64,000 nucleotides of DNA from positions 86,055,684-86,119,683 of the forward strand of contig CM067082.1 of the NCBI GenBank assembly GCA_034008185.1, read 5' to 3'. Positions within the stretch are counted from its first letter, which is position 1. The number at the start of each line of letters is the position of its first letter. A model generated the notes under the pieces. That model saw only the letters and a list, made by a program, of their open reading frames with translations. It did not search any database and was not told the origin of the DNA. Positions 1-13,400 of this stretch are shown in pieces. The position numbers and the translations under genes were made by a program. This DNA is from Gorsachius magnificus (Eukaryota; Chordata; Aves; Pelecaniformes; Ardeidae).

Positions 1-1070
1 ATGATTCTTTCACTTTATTAGCAAGGTATTTGTAGAGGGTGCATACTCAGTTGTGGAAGTGCCAATCATTTTTTACTTCATTTAGAGAGAATTGTACTTT
101 ATGTAGCCACAGTTTTGTTTTCCTGCTCCTTCCAGTAGCGCTGCAAAACCACTTGGCTACAAAAGCTAAGTCTAATGTACTTCAATGTGATTTTATTGAA
201 GTGTGGGAATCTGTTTACCACAAGTGAAGAAAAAGTGTGCTAATAATTATGTTGGTTAACGATTAGTTTATTTGGTTTAAAGTAACAATGAGGACAAGGT
301 AATGCACATTTTCAGTTAGGTCAGGAGTCAAACACCAGGCTTCTCTGCTTACTGCTGCTCTGAGTATTCTCTTTAATGCTCTTTTGCAACAATTTAAAAC
401 CCCAGTAGATTCTTGGCATGCCAACTTGCATCTGGTTATGGTGAAGCATAGTTTGCTATTACTAACCCATAGATTATTTTTGAGTGTGTTATGGCAGCAA
501 GCTGCTTTTGCCCAAAATTGAAAATCTGCAAGTCCAGAAAGGAAGATTCTCTGTGGAGAAGGATGAAGATGAAAATTTTCTTTCCTAGCTCCATCTTTTT
601 TCGCTAGCAGAACTCAAGTGCCTTCCAAAGCCATTCCACATTTGAACAGCAGTAATTCTATAATAGTTTCTTTTTTTTTTTTTACTTTTAGAATATCCTT
701 TAATGCCTCCAGTATCTATGATCAGTGGATATTACTTATTGTTCTGGTCCCATGACCCTAAATTTCTTAAAAACACCAAATTTTCAGTTTTAAAGCCTTC
801 CATTTTAAACCAGTGCAGACCAGCAAGGAATAGGAACTTCATCAAACTTGTGAAGGAGGCCTGTGACTTCCTAATAGCTCTGTCCTTGTGCCTTTTGTTC
901 TGAATACTGCCTGTTCATCTTCATAGGAGATGGTGTTATTTTCAGTCAATGGAGATTTCCAGGCAAAGGAACAGAGGTGAACTACTCAGAAACACACTAT
1001 GTTGTGGTTTTGCTTTCTTTTTGGTTGGCTGGTTGGTGTTTGTGGGGTTTTTTATCCCCACCATTTGTTC

Positions 1071-1118
1071 ACTGATAATGAAATTTCTTAACTACTGATA
1101 ATGAAATTTCTTAACTAC
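1071..1118. repeat. 23-bp tandem duplication, two perfect copies
   Basis: Positions 1072-1094 and 1095-1117 are identical, with one further matching base on each side. The unit contains GATAATGAAATTTCTTAAC. Perfect identity suggests a recent slippage or small duplication event. I see no coding or known repeat context. Confidence 0.9.
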
Positions 1119-2627
1119 AGATAAGTATCCCATTGCCCAGCATAAAAGCATCTAGTGTCAGAGCACTGATTCACACCACAGACCTATGCCCTCTGATGAG
1201 GGAGTAAACACTGGTGCCTAAACCTAGATGCTATGTCTCTCTTCTTTGTCAGCTGTCTAGACTAGGCACTGCAAAATTCCCATTCCTGTCTCAATCTCTT
1301 CAAGGGCTCTGCCAGAAAATGACTCGGGAGGACTGAATGAAAAAGAGAACTGTTACTGATTTTTTGGATAAGCTGATGCTGAAGAAATATTTCACTCTTG
1401 GTGTGCCAGTTCACCAGGCAAATGCAGAAAGATCTTTTCATGGTGTAGTACACAGCTTGCTGATTAAAAATTGGAGAAGAAACTGATGAGTTTGCAGAAA
1501 CTGTTTGGGTTTTTTTATATAGTTTATAACATTTCTAATAACTTGCAATTTGGGATTTTCAATTTATGAGTATTTTTTTCCTTGGTATTGACTATTCAAA
1601 TATGTATTTCTGAAATCTAATGTGTTCTGGCAGGCATTGCTTTTCTTTCTATGAGACAATATTTTCCTATAGGAAAGGAGGAGAGAATATGAAAGACTGG
1701 TTTATAAGGCAATTGGAAACAGTCACTGAAAGCAGAAGTTGGATGTGCCTGGTTACCCATGGTGGTTCTAATTCAAAGAAGATGCTTCAGCACAGGTTAT
1801 TTTTTTATTTTCTTTTTTTTGTTGTTGAAAAATATATATATTCATATATGAATATGTATGAAACACAACAAAAAATGCAGAAGAACTTAAGTAGCCTTTT
1901 GGAGGGATGAAAAGACAAGGTCCATGCGGCAAAGGGGCCAGGACATTAGCTCTAAGTAGCTGTTCCTTTATGTTGGCAGAAGTTTCTATTGGACTGGCAG
2001 GTCTTATAATGATGACTCCCTACCCAAAATAACCTCACTATAGTTCCTTGGAGGTTAACCTCCTCATGTAGCAAATTCTGATGGTATTGACAGATCATTT
2101 TAAGATTTTTGTAGTCGAGTGAAAAATTCTATTGTAGCTTTAATGCCCCATGCAATCAGCATTAAATTTGTTATTTTCTGAAAGACAATCCTGTTTGATT
2201 TTTTTTTTCTTATGTTTTGGAAGGAGCCTTTCTTTGAATTTAACTACTTTTAAATAGAACATGATACTGGTATTTAGTACTTGTAAAAAGAAATGCATTG
2301 GTTATAGGAAAAAATTGTCAAATATGTTCAAATTTATTGATAGTACTCTTCGTTACCTGTGTTCCTTCTCTGCTCTTTTTTCCTTTTGAGGTCTGTGAAG
2401 AGTCTCAGTGGCCTTCTCGCTTTTTTTCCTGCATGCTTCTTACCACACTAGATTTTTAGTTTCTGTCGCAGATCTCCACAGCACAGGTGTGATAAAGAAC
2501 CCAAACATGAGAGGCAACAGAATAAACCAGCACTTTTTCTTGCAACTCCTTGCTTTATTATGCGTGGACTTCCATAGTGCTTTATCTCACCCTTGAAATT
2601 TCCACATGCTTAAAATGTTAAACCAGA

Positions 2628-2927
2628 TCAGGATTTGCCCAGGGAGGGGCAGCCAGGCTCATTCTTAGTCCTTGACTGGGTAGCAGGGATGATCCAGTCT
2701 TCTGAACCATTCAGATTTTCTGTGTTAACAGCAAGCAAGGTTTCTGTTGTCTTGGTGTGTGGATAAGCAAATAAAATTTCATGAAGTCTTCTAAGTACTG
2801 TTTCCATTAAGGCCAATTCAGCTTTTGAGTACTTTTTTAAGAGTTGTTTGCATTCAGGCAAGCCTCCTAATACTAACAAAATAGAGAATATTTTTCTAAC
2901 AGTGATAGTTGCTACTGTCAAAAGCAT
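2628..2927 (-). other. 99-codon minus-strand open frame, coding status doubtful
   Basis: The frame begins with a methionine at 2927 and ends at a stop beside 2628. Its middle (residues about 25-58) reads like an amphipathic helical protein rich in Leu, Lys and Glu, which is more protein-like than most chance frames here. The last 30 residues, rich in Ser, Pro and Thr, look less so. I recognise no domain or family. An AG follows a weak pyrimidine stretch near its 5' end, so an exon cannot be excluded, but a frame of this length is expected several times by chance in 64 kb. It could be a pseudogene fragment or noise. Confidence 0.12.
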
Positions 2928-4394
2928 ATACCCTATGGCAGCGTTTTTATGTAATTGTTGAAAAAATATGCACTGCTGTAAAGATGCACTGAATTGTAAG
3001 GAATGATGTTACATGTTCCCCTAAGGCTGATGGTGCTAAGCTAGAGCAATTATTTGGTGTAATGTGAACATAGAAGATCACTGTTATAATCAATGATCAA
3101 CAAGAAGTATAAAATCTAACTTATTGTACTGTTTAACTTTCCTTTTTTCGGTGCTTTGTTTTTACCTTAAACTGTACCTGAATACATAACTTTAATAGGA
3201 ATGTTATGTATGAATTTTGATATAAAGAAGTGTAATTTTTATTCTGGTTAACACTGGGGGAAAATATAGAAACTTTATAGTAGTGAGTACTCTCAGTTTT
3301 AGGTCCATGGTACAAGGAAATGTTGTGGTCCAGTAGAATTGATATCAATGAACAGCATGTACGGTATTTATTTCTGTGCTTCAGGAGTTTGTTATCTGAG
3401 ATTTGCAAAGCTGGTGTTCATTGGTAGGTGCTGAAGTTCCTAGGTCTGTATGGAGTTATACGATTCAAACCTTTGAATACAGGACATTGCTTACTCAGAG
3501 GCTGCGATCACATAGTGTTGCTCAGTACCTGTGAAATTGGAAGCAGTTAGGGTGTGATCCTTTGCTGATTGAAATCAATGGCAATGTTCTCAGTGCTCAG
3601 AATATGTTAGCTGGGGGCAGAAGCAAGAAAATTGGACTAAAGTTTACCCCCAAACCAGGAGACTATAAATCCCAATCATTTATAAATGAAATAGACCCCA
3701 AACACATACAGCACTTCCCTCCCCCCCTGCCCCCGGCAAAAGAAACCCCAAACCCACCAAAAAAAAAAAAACCAAAACCAAACCAAAAAAGTTATGAAAG
3801 AGAATTCCATAATTTTTTGGTAAGACTTCTCATGATGTTTTTGAACTCCTGAGGCATGAAAGAAAATAACCTAAGGGTGGCACACCAGATCAAACCAAAG
3901 TCTGCGACATCCCTGTATCATGATGGCATCCCAAGCAGGTGCCTGAAGATGAGTAGAACCGGCGTGGTTATGCTGATCCTTCCCTGATACACTCCTGCAG
4001 CTGTTTGTTTTCCTGAGCTGAAAATGTTACGTTTGGTTTTGGTAGTCATTGTGGAATTTTCTTCCATTCATTTGTTGAGGTGTTTTCTGAGTCCCAGTAA
4101 ACCTTTACTGTCTGCAGTGTCTTGTAGCAAGAAATTGCATAACTTAACTCGCATGAGGAATCACTTCCTTTTTGTTTTGACCAACAAGTTACAGTCAGAG
4201 CTCTTCTCATGTGAGAAGAGTCAGTGAGTAGCTGTTTCTTTTTCCTTGTTTAAGCCACTGGGGATTTGTTTAGATCTTAATTGTAACTCTCATCACTGAT
4301 TTCTGTCCAGACCAAAGGGTCCTGGTCAGACAGTGGGAGCTGATCCGTACGTTCCGATAGTCATGATCACTCCTGCCTGGATCTTCTCCAGGTT

Positions 4395-4560
4395 TCTGCT
4401 GTGGGAGGTCAGTGTGTAACATTCAAGCTGTGGGCATATGGTGATTTTGTACACTGGCATAAAGACTGCCTTCTCTTTTCCTTTTCTGATAATTCTTAAT
4501 ATTAATTTTCTGTGTTGACCTTTAATGAGTCTTGAGTTGAAAAATGAAGGGAGGTTTTGC
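4395..4560. repeat. Possible ancient CR1/L3-type LINE remnant
   Basis: The stretch running from the phrase around a 'tacactggcata' motif, through pyrimidine-rich sequence, to 'tgttgacctttaatgagtc' resembles, from memory, a very old amniote LINE of the L3/CR1 group seen in turtles, birds and mammals. The match is patchy and the boundaries are guesses. It could also be coincidental. Confidence 0.22.
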
Positions 4561-4811
4561 TACAATGACTGCCAGACATTATTGCTTTTGATCACTGGCT
4601 GGTGGTTTGAAACATCCTGGCACACAGCCACCCATTCAGCTCTGGGTGGGAGCTCAGGTGGAGGTCTTGTTTCCTAAGATTATGAATCATGAAGGCAGCT
4701 GTATTTAGGCTACCACTAAGAGGAGTTGGTAAGCCTTTTCTGCTGTATGTAGATTTTTATACCTTCCACATCAGAAAGCAACATTGATATTTGCAGTCTT
4801 AAGAAACCCAT

Positions 4812-4843
4812 TTTATTATTTTATTTTATTTTTTTATTTTTGC
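4812..4843. repeat. T/A-rich low-complexity tract (TTTTA-like repeats)
   Basis: A run of TTTA, TTTTA and longer T units lies about 140 bp upstream of the CR1 copy. It is simple-sequence DNA with no further meaning visible. Confidence 0.8.
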
Positions 4844-4982
4844 TTGTCAGTTTGAATGTAGTAGGGAATGGTGTAGGGGAAGAGGAAATGTCAGCTTTCC
4901 AGTATGAATAGTAGGAGACTGTCATGGCATTAACAAGGAAATGAGCAGGCATGGGCCTTTCAGTAAGGCTGAACCTCAGTTT

Positions 4983-5345
4983 GGGGTTGTTCAGCCTGGA
5001 GAAGAGAAGGCTCCAGGGACACCTTATCGCAGCCTTCCAATACTTAAATAGGGCTTGTAAGGAACATGAGGACAGACTTTTTAGCAGGGCCTGTTGCGAT
5101 ATGACAAGGGGTAATGGTTTTAAACTAGAAGAGGGTAAATTCAGACTAGATACAAGGAAGAAATTTTTTACGGTGTGGGTGGTGAAACACTGGAACAGGT
5201 TGCCCAGAGCAGTGGTGGATGTCCCAGCGTAGATTGGCTGAGGTCTGAGCAATCCGATCGAGTTGAAGATGTCCCTGCTCGTTTAAGGAGGGTTGGACTA
5301 GATGACCTCTAAAGGTCCCTTCACACCCAAACTGTTCTGTGATTG
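4983..5345 (+). mobile_element. CR1 LINE fragment, 5'-truncated, 3' UTR end
   Basis: It reads through the hallmark CR1 phrases in order: 'cagcctggagaagagaaggct', then 'cagccttccaatacttaaa', 'acaaggggtaatggtttta', 'acactggaacaggttgccc', 'ggttggactagatgacctc' and 'ggtcccttcacacccaa'. CR1 is the dominant non-LTR retrotransposon of birds, and nearly all copies are 5'-truncated as here. The terminal ATTCTATG repeats have decayed (about 5334-5345). Divergence looks moderate. Open frames on both strands inside it (4821-5484) are by-products of the repeat. Confidence 0.93.
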
Positions 5346-7668
5346 CAAGGCTATGGAGGGAACTTCTTGTCAACAGTTTGCATACAATTATAGTTTTAAA
5401 AGTTGCTGGACACTCTTGATATTCCAATTGTGTGTGATATCCTGAATTTACAGCAAAGGTAGTTTTCCTAGTACTGTATTTCATGCTAATTTTGTGTGTA
5501 CTTCTGAGGAAGCTAACCTTTTCTAAACAACTTCATGAATACTGCTAAACATGAGTTTGTTGTAACTTCTGCATATCATTGCTTTTGTTTTAAAAGGTGG
5601 AAGCTTATTTGTCATGAGTGTACTACTTGGTTAAATCTGATTCTTGAAGTGTAAGTCTTTCCCATTTGGAAGCCCTTTTACAGAGCAGTTGCAGGACTTA
5701 TTCCCAAAATTTAAATAGTATTTGGCCCAGGGCTGCCACCTTCAGCCAAATACCAGTCTTAACATGTCAAACTTGTTTGGCTTCAATGCTGCAGTAAATA
5801 AATCTTTCTTTAATCATTTGTTGAAGATCATCAAAATTGCTGTCTGAGGGGCAACAACAATTTCAAGTTCTTAACATGTTCACTACTTTTTGTTTTGTTT
5901 TTTTGGCAAAAGGATTATCAGTTTGGACAGTTCCCCATGGGCAGCAGTTAGTAGGTAACAGAAAAATTATGTCAATGTTACCTTGCAGACACAGGACTTT
6001 TTTGGGGGGTTGTTTTTTTTTTTTAATTTATGAATATGTTCTTAAATCAAATTTTGGTTATGGATGAGCTAGGTTCATATATCAAGCAGCAGGGGGTGTT
6101 TTGGGGAAGGGGAAATTTAATATCTTTCTTCTAGCAGGTTTTTTCCTGCTCAGCTCTTGCCTGGTAAATTACATTAAAATGTTGGAGCAGATGGTGCGTG
6201 TGGCTTTAATGGTATGCAGACCCATGTTCTGTCTATGCCAACAGCTCTCTGTGGGGGCCTTGAAATAGTTAACACTGTATGTGTCTATATGGATATAGTG
6301 TATAAGGGTAAATATAATGCATTTAGAATACATTCCTGCAACTCTTCAAGGTGAAATTAAAGTTACAGAGGCATTGATGTCTTCAGCACCTGGGGCCTCC
6401 CAAGAGCACGAGGTAAAACTGTTGGATGAGCTGGTTCTTCCCACACAGTGCATCGTAAGTGACTCAATTCTGCCACGTAAGCTTCACAGGTCCCCATCAC
6501 AAACCTCTCAGGGGTTAAAATCCGTTCTTTTTAGGTCACTGTCTCCTATGCAACCACATAACTGCAGTACCTTGATGTCTCCCAGCCTTTCCTATGCTTA
6601 TTCTCCCGAGACCTTTACGAGATAGCAAAGTGTTGTCATTCCTCTTTTATGGGCTGGAACTAAAGTGCACAGGAGCCTGACACGCGTGCACACTGCAGAC
6701 AAAGACTTTATCTGCCTTAGTTAAAGTTGGCTTTCCTACAGTCCTTATATACTCGACAGAGAAAGGTTTTCCAGTGTATTTTGAATGCATGGAGCTTGTT
6801 TTCTGGATCAGTCTGCTGGGCAGCCTCTTTCTATGACTGGCTGCAGGGGGAGCCTGGTCTCCTAATTTAGGCAGGTACCTGAAGATAAAGTGAATATTCT
6901 ACAAAGAGACAATGTCTCAGGTTAAATTAAATTAATGGGAAATTAGGAAGCATCTGAGTTTGAGTGGCTTCCGAAGGGTCTCAGAAGTTGCCTGTGGCAG
7001 AAACTGGAGTTGAATTCAAGCTTTATATCTCAGTTCCTGGGTCATCTTTGTCTCAATTTATCCCAGTGATTTATGTTTGCACATACATATTTACATATAC
7101 ATATATATGTGTGTGTATCTGTATGAAAGCAAACACAGAGTAAGACAAATAAGACAAATCAGTAACCAATTAAAGAGTGAGAGACAAATTTGGCCTATTT
7201 TGATTTTTGTGGGTGTGGTTTCTTTCACACACATACCCCCTCAGTGTAAACAGAAGAACTGATTGTCACAGCTGGCTGATTTGAGAGAGACTGTTGAGCT
7301 GGCAGCCACTGAAATTTTGCTTTGGCCAGTCAAACATGAAGCTGGTGTGGAGTTACAGGCTTTTAGAGAAAGATGTGATTGAATTTTTGTCTGTATTCTG
7401 CACCATTTCTTATAGATACCCCTAAATGTGTGTACATGGCACATCCAGAGAAGTGTGTACCTAAGGCAACACTGACCACTTTAAAAGGAAATAAGCAATA
7501 GGGCAGAGGACCTGGTTTGCTGTAAAAATCTGTGGTGATCCAGCTTGTCTGTACAAGGAGAAGAGCTGTGATTGTAGTCACCTGGATGGCTACCAGCAAA
7601 ATGGTTAAGCATGTGTTTGGCTTTTAACCTTTGAATTGCTCATATAAAGGCCCAGATATGTAAGCTGA

Positions 7669-7688
7669 GGGGTGGGGTGGGGTGGGGG
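7669..7688 (+). other. G-quadruplex motif, four G-tracts with 1-nt loops
   Basis: Four tracts of 4, 4, 4 and 5 guanines are separated by single T residues. Single-nucleotide loops give the most stable class of intramolecular quadruplex known from biophysical work. Folding in the cell is inference. Confidence 0.8.
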
Positions 7689-10600
7689 CAGCAATTAGCT
7701 GTCCTTAGTTTGACTACCACATCTCTTGGCTGAAAAGGTATTGCCCATAGCCAGCTACAGCGCAAGTGTCAGGTGCTTACTCAGCGTCTTCAGACTAACA
7801 GTGCCAGCCTCCTTCGCCATTGCAAACCTGAATGATGAGGCATCCCAGTCCAGCAAAGGGAACAGATACAGCACTGCTACATATTTACACGTGAGCTGTA
7901 GCTTTAGGTCTTTGCAGGATTAGACCCGGACTCTCAGGACTTTACAGGTTCAAGCTTCTTAAGAGCATATATTTTTAAATTAGGACCACTCTGATGATAG
8001 AAGAAATAGCTTTTCTATCTCCTTCCATCTGACTTGAAGATGAAATTGGAGACAATTTTATTTCCTGCTTTTGCATGAAGTTGCCTTTTGGGTTTGATTT
8101 TGTTTTGGTTTCTTTAGAACTGACTGGAAGTAAGTCTTGGTCTTGTCGCAATCAGTAAACGAAAACATGGAAGTGAGTTGCACTGAGATGATACTCCAGT
8201 CATTCAAAGCACACATTTTTATTTATTTCTCTTGTTCTGTTACCCATGGTTACGCCACCAGGTCTGATACATGTGTTGTGTTATGAAGTTATACCTTTCC
8301 TCCACCCTTCCCTTTTCCACGTCAAGGTAATTTGCCTGTTGTCTCCTACTTAATTTACAGCTCTATTTTTTAAAAACTGTTTTTTCATCAAGTTTTTCAT
8401 CCAGAAGGAACCCATAAAATTTTTGAAATGTTGCTTTCTCTGATTTTATTACCTTTGACACATTCATTATGTATGTTAGAGTTGGTGTTCTTCAACAGAA
8501 TTAATAGAAGCTTACTCCCAATCTGTATGTGTTTGTGTAGAATGAACAAATACAGTATTCCATTTTATGACAATTCTATTACACCTATTTCTGGGAAATG
8601 TGTTAGTTATTTACAGGGGTATTTTGTGGGAGAATAAGTATTGGATTGAATATTGAAGTAAGTAGTTATTACAGAATGTGGATGGCCATTTGAGTTTGTG
8701 GCTCCATGTGATTTTTGCCAGCTGAGTATTAGAGTAGTACTGCCAATGGATTTAGAGGATAATTTCCCTTTCACGATGCAAGACTATGTTTTTAGTTGGA
8801 ATTTATGTTCCCTATCTTCACAATTTAGGAAACTACTTGGTCTTCATGCTTCATTTTTTCCTGCACAAAAATGTCTGTGAAAAAGGGTTAACTCAGTCTA
8901 ATCACTAACCTTGAAAGCAGCAAGAGTGTTTCTTTGACTGGTGCATGGTACGCCTTGCCATCCAGCAAATGAAAGCTTCTCCCTAGCATATGTGAGGCTG
9001 ACTTCAGTACATTTGGAATCTTAAAGAGAAAAAAAGAGGTGGGAGAATGCACAGTTGCATCTTCCAAAGTTTCAGTTGCCTTTGAAGCAGTTTGCCCATG
9101 TGTACGTATTGCCTCTCCTTCCCTTTAGGTTTTTTTAATCAAAAGTAAATTAAAGGTTTAGTAATTCACTATGATTTGTCTCCTTGGGATCCAGCAGGAG
9201 GACTGGAGCACCACACACAAGAGAAGGCTAAATAATGATGGATGTAGTTTATTAAACAACTCCCAAGTAAAAGAAAGTGCTACTCTCCAAAACCTTGAAG
9301 AGCAACAATTTATAGCACAGAGAAGGTGGTTCCCTTGGCTTTATTTATGCAAATGAAAATACAGCTAAATAATACTATTGAATTACTACACTGTTATGTG
9401 ATGAATGCTGAATGTTTTTAATCAGCCAAGAGTTGGTCCAGTGAGCCTAATATAATTCCTCATCAGGCTAGGATACCCTGCGGGTTTTTTTGTTGTGTTG
9501 CAATATTAATTTTTGCTGTTCCCAGGATGTTTATCAGGACTACCCAGCTGAGGGTGGAGAAGAGATTTTACAGGCATGTCTCTAACTGTTCCTGACTCTG
9601 CCACACAAAGCTCAGTTGAGAAGATAGTTTCGGTTCAGCTGAGGTTAGATCAAGCATTTTGGGAAGTATTTCTCTTCACTAGATTGCAAACACAGACTTG
9701 ATTTGTCATTTCTGGAGGGGGGATTTTGGTTAGGATGTTTCTACTGTGCATGATCTCTTGTCTTTCAGATGTCTTGTTGGTGAGAGGAATGGGTGAACGC
9801 AGGTCTTCTGCGTGACTGCTGGAGGCCAAACATGTGCCTCTCCCCCTCTCTGCTCTCCTACTGTATATTAAGAAAATAAACCAGTGATAGTGTATGGGTG
9901 GTCTGCCTTCCCAACTTCATACTGTTTATCAGAGTCTCCAGTTGACTTGAGGCACATGTCTTTAGAAGGCAACGAGTGGGAAAGGGAAACCCACAATAAA
10001 CGTGTCACATATTTGGGAGAGAACAGCAGCTTTCCAGTGATGACGGCCGGGTTGTGGCAGCAGTCCAGGCTGAGGCGGTGGCACCAGCCTCTCATGGCTC
10101 GTTGCAGCCGGAGGCTGAGAAGATCGGATTGCCCAGCTGTCGGTGTGCCAGCGCGTGCTGAGCCACTGCTGACCAGGCAGGCGAGCCTTGGCTGGGGACC
10201 TTTGTTTGAATTGCGTGTAAGCAAACACAGAACAGCTCAAGACCCAGCATTTGGCCACCGCTTCTCTGTTGTTACTGCCTGCCAACAGAATAACCTTTCA
10301 TGTTGTTATTAACTCTAGCTTTGTAATAGTATATAAGTCAGCTCCACTGGTGCTGTTTAGGCTGCTATTACAAAGAATAACTTAGGTTCAGTTTTGCTTG
10401 GGCTTTATCTTCAGATACCCAGATCTGTTTTCCTGTTCAGCATTCCTAAACAGGCAATGTCTGCGAGCGGTAGAGGTGATAAAACCTACAACACATAAAT
10501 AAAAAGGTGTTCAGAAGGAGGTGATTATGCTGTGAAGGATAGTCATGTTTCGAGAAGGAAGGAAAGAGTCTAGAACGGGTTTGGCACCTCCATGCTGCTG

Positions 10601-13400
10601 GAAGAAGTCTGCAGCACTTCTACGGAGAGGAGGCAGCCTGTTCCAGGCAGCGTACCAGACAGTTTTGAGTGGGATCTGCTGTGGTACCTGAAATGCATCA
10701 GGGAAGAATGCCAGCCTTTATTAACACTTTCCCCCCATGTAAATAACAGTGACAGATTACTAATAGATATTAAAGCAATGTCTCCTTTTTCCTGAACAGA
10801 ATGGGTGCCATAAATTATGTAGTCTGATGACTATGCAGTGAGTATCAGTAATAAGTTTGATCTTAAATATTCTGGCAGAGTCCCAGGAAACTTCTGAATG
10901 TAACAACAAATAGAATTTAAGAGGTAACTGCAGAAGTAATCTCGTACCTCTTTTCTTTTTGGCCAAATGGAGAGTAAAGGGGGGAGAAAGGGCTTGCTTG
11001 TTTCCTTGCTTTGAGGATATTTGAACTATTTAAAAACTTTAGCTGAATATTTGCAAATCTTACCAAGTTCAGTATTCTCTGGGTCAAAATGTTAGCTTTA
11101 TCAAGAAAAAAAAATCCCAGCAGAAAGCCCATAAGCTGGTGGATACAGTTTTAGAGCCCCTCAGCTCCTCACACTGCAATAAGCAATAACTTTTATCTCT
11201 TCTTTATCTTAAAATTTTGGGAAGTCAGGGAAAAGTAACAGAAGAATGTTTCTTCCAGCCCTGAAGTTTGTATCACTCATTCAAAAGTACCTGTCGTCTT
11301 TGTGCTAATCACAGAGATTGTCACTGACATTGTAATTCAGAGCTTTTTCTGTTTTAAAAAAAATAATTAAACTGGATTTACTGAGTTTTGTTTTAGAATG
11401 GTGATTGACGCAAAATAGCAGTGGGGATTATAGTAGAAGAAAAGTTAGTAGGATCCATTTAAATAAGGCAAGAGACTCCAGCTAGGACTTAATCTTTGAC
11501 TTTAGGGGTTGAAAAGTATTTAGCTAATGAATTATTCCAAAAGTAGTAGTACAGTGAGGGGAATCCTTTTCTCATATTCATTTATCCTTGCTTAGCATGT
11601 TTCAAAAGGGATAGTCAAAGGTAAACTCCTGACTTGGACTCATTTTTTCATTGCAGGGAATCTTAATACAATACTACTGTGTGGCTCACAGCAGAAATTG
11701 ATTGCCAAGATATCACTGCTACTGTATTAGAACCCATTGTATCACAATCAAGATGGGCAGATTTACTTACTTTTACAAGTGCTAAATTGGTTTCTCTTCT
11801 TATTGAGTAAAAGCTGTTGATCTTAGAAAGGAAAACTGTACTCTACCTGGATTGGCACTTGCTGCCGCTATTTTTCTTTATTTAATAAGAGCTGGCAGTT
11901 CATCTTATAAAGGAGAGGCTGTTTTCTCTAGGGTTCTCTGTTTATGAGGGGCAGATTGTCCTGTGTCTGCCCTCTTGTGGTTATTTATTTATATGGCTCC
12001 TTGCCACCTGAGGTTCTGGCCATGTTCAGAGGAGGTTTAATAACTGAACTGGATTGCAGCTCTTGCATGTCAGGCACATGAGCAATAGGAACAAAAAGAA
12101 GTGGGCATTTACCAGAGCCACTCCAGAAGAGGAAGCTGGAGTTGACTTAAGCCGTCTGAAGATGCACTTAAATGTACAGTAGTTTTAAACAAAAGTTATT
12201 TTCCTATGTTGCTATCAGCTTTCATGCTTGAATAGTGAAGTGGAGCAGACTGCGCATCAGTATTTGCCATGTTCTGCATATGGCTGATTGGAGGAGCTGT
12301 AAGCAAACAGTAGACAAATGTTGTAGCATCCTCTGTAGGTTTCCTAAGTTGTTCTATGCCATGTATGTGGGGTTTTTGGTTTTAAAATAGTACCCAGGTG
12401 ATAAGAGTGATGCACTGGTGAGTATCTGGATTTCTTTAAATGTGACCCTATCAGTTGCTGTCCTAGTGGTACAAGGAACAAGCTGCTGCTGTGTTTTGGC
12501 AGCATGTGATGCTGAGTGGGGTTGCTTCTAGCTCAAAAAAGTATAATTTGTGCTGTTTCTGTTTCTCTACTGTTAATCAATGCAAAAAAATCTCAGTAGA
12601 AGTAAACCTGTGCATCCTGGGATGGAGAGAAAGAAGCACTCAATATTATATGACTGTAATTCAGTGAAAAGCAAATAAAGTGATTTCTGTGGTGCCCCAT
12701 CAGTAGTTCTGTATTTGTCATCTTTGTGGCTGTCGCAGAAGCACCAAGTCCTAAAAACAGGGGAGGGAGAATAGGGGAGTATGAAAGATCATCAGTGGGC
12801 ATAATTTTTACATACACGTGACTGGTAACTGATTGATTTTTTTATTGTTATGATACAGACCATTCACAAACACTGGCATTGCCCTGGAGTTTTCTACCAG
12901 ATACTTTTAAGAAAATGGTACTTAAAAGCAAGAGGGAATGCAATTAGAAGATGAGGCAGATAGAACTCGGGTCATCCTAAACCAAGTTTAGGAGCAGTTG
13001 CAGGAGGAGTGCAACCAGTTATTTCCTATAGACCTCTGTGAGCCCTCTGATGTTGGACGGAGAACGGTCTCACATTCTTGCCTCTTCTTCAAAGGTCAAT
13101 AATTAGATCAAATTTTTTTAACAGCCATCAGAGACCTCCCCCTTCTGGTGTTCTTCATTAAATTGGCCATTGGGTTTAAAAGTTTTCAGGGGAAAGGAAG
13201 GAACAGCAGCCACTTGCAACAGGCATGCCCAGAGTATGAGATCAGGTTGGCAGTGGTTTTGCAGACTGGATTAACATAATCATTCTTAGAGGTGGAAACA
13301 CAGTCACAAGCATCCAAAAAAAAAAAAGCAGATCCTTTACTTGGCTTATTTTCAACAGACAGCCTCTTGTCTTCTGTGCTTTCTACCACACCTGCAGGTG

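Larger units (their letters stand above)
1..4390. other. Noncoding AT-rich stretch, no gene seen
   Basis: No open frame here looks like a known protein. It holds a T-run at about 669-684, a 23-bp tandem duplication at 1071-1118, an 18-bp AT palindrome at 1838-1855 and a C/A-rich low-complexity tract at about 3718-3790. The only frame worth a note is the 99-codon minus-strand frame listed separately. Intergenic or intronic DNA is the simplest reading. Confidence 0.6.

Noticed and set aside
4821..5484. Open frames of 93-143 codons on both strands
   Set aside because: They lie in or overlap the CR1 3' UTR fragment, which encodes no protein; the frames are accidental.
9868..10312. Frames on both strands around 118-142 codons
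   Set aside because: Mutually overlapping, with low-quality composition and no domain; consistent with a locally GC-rich patch.
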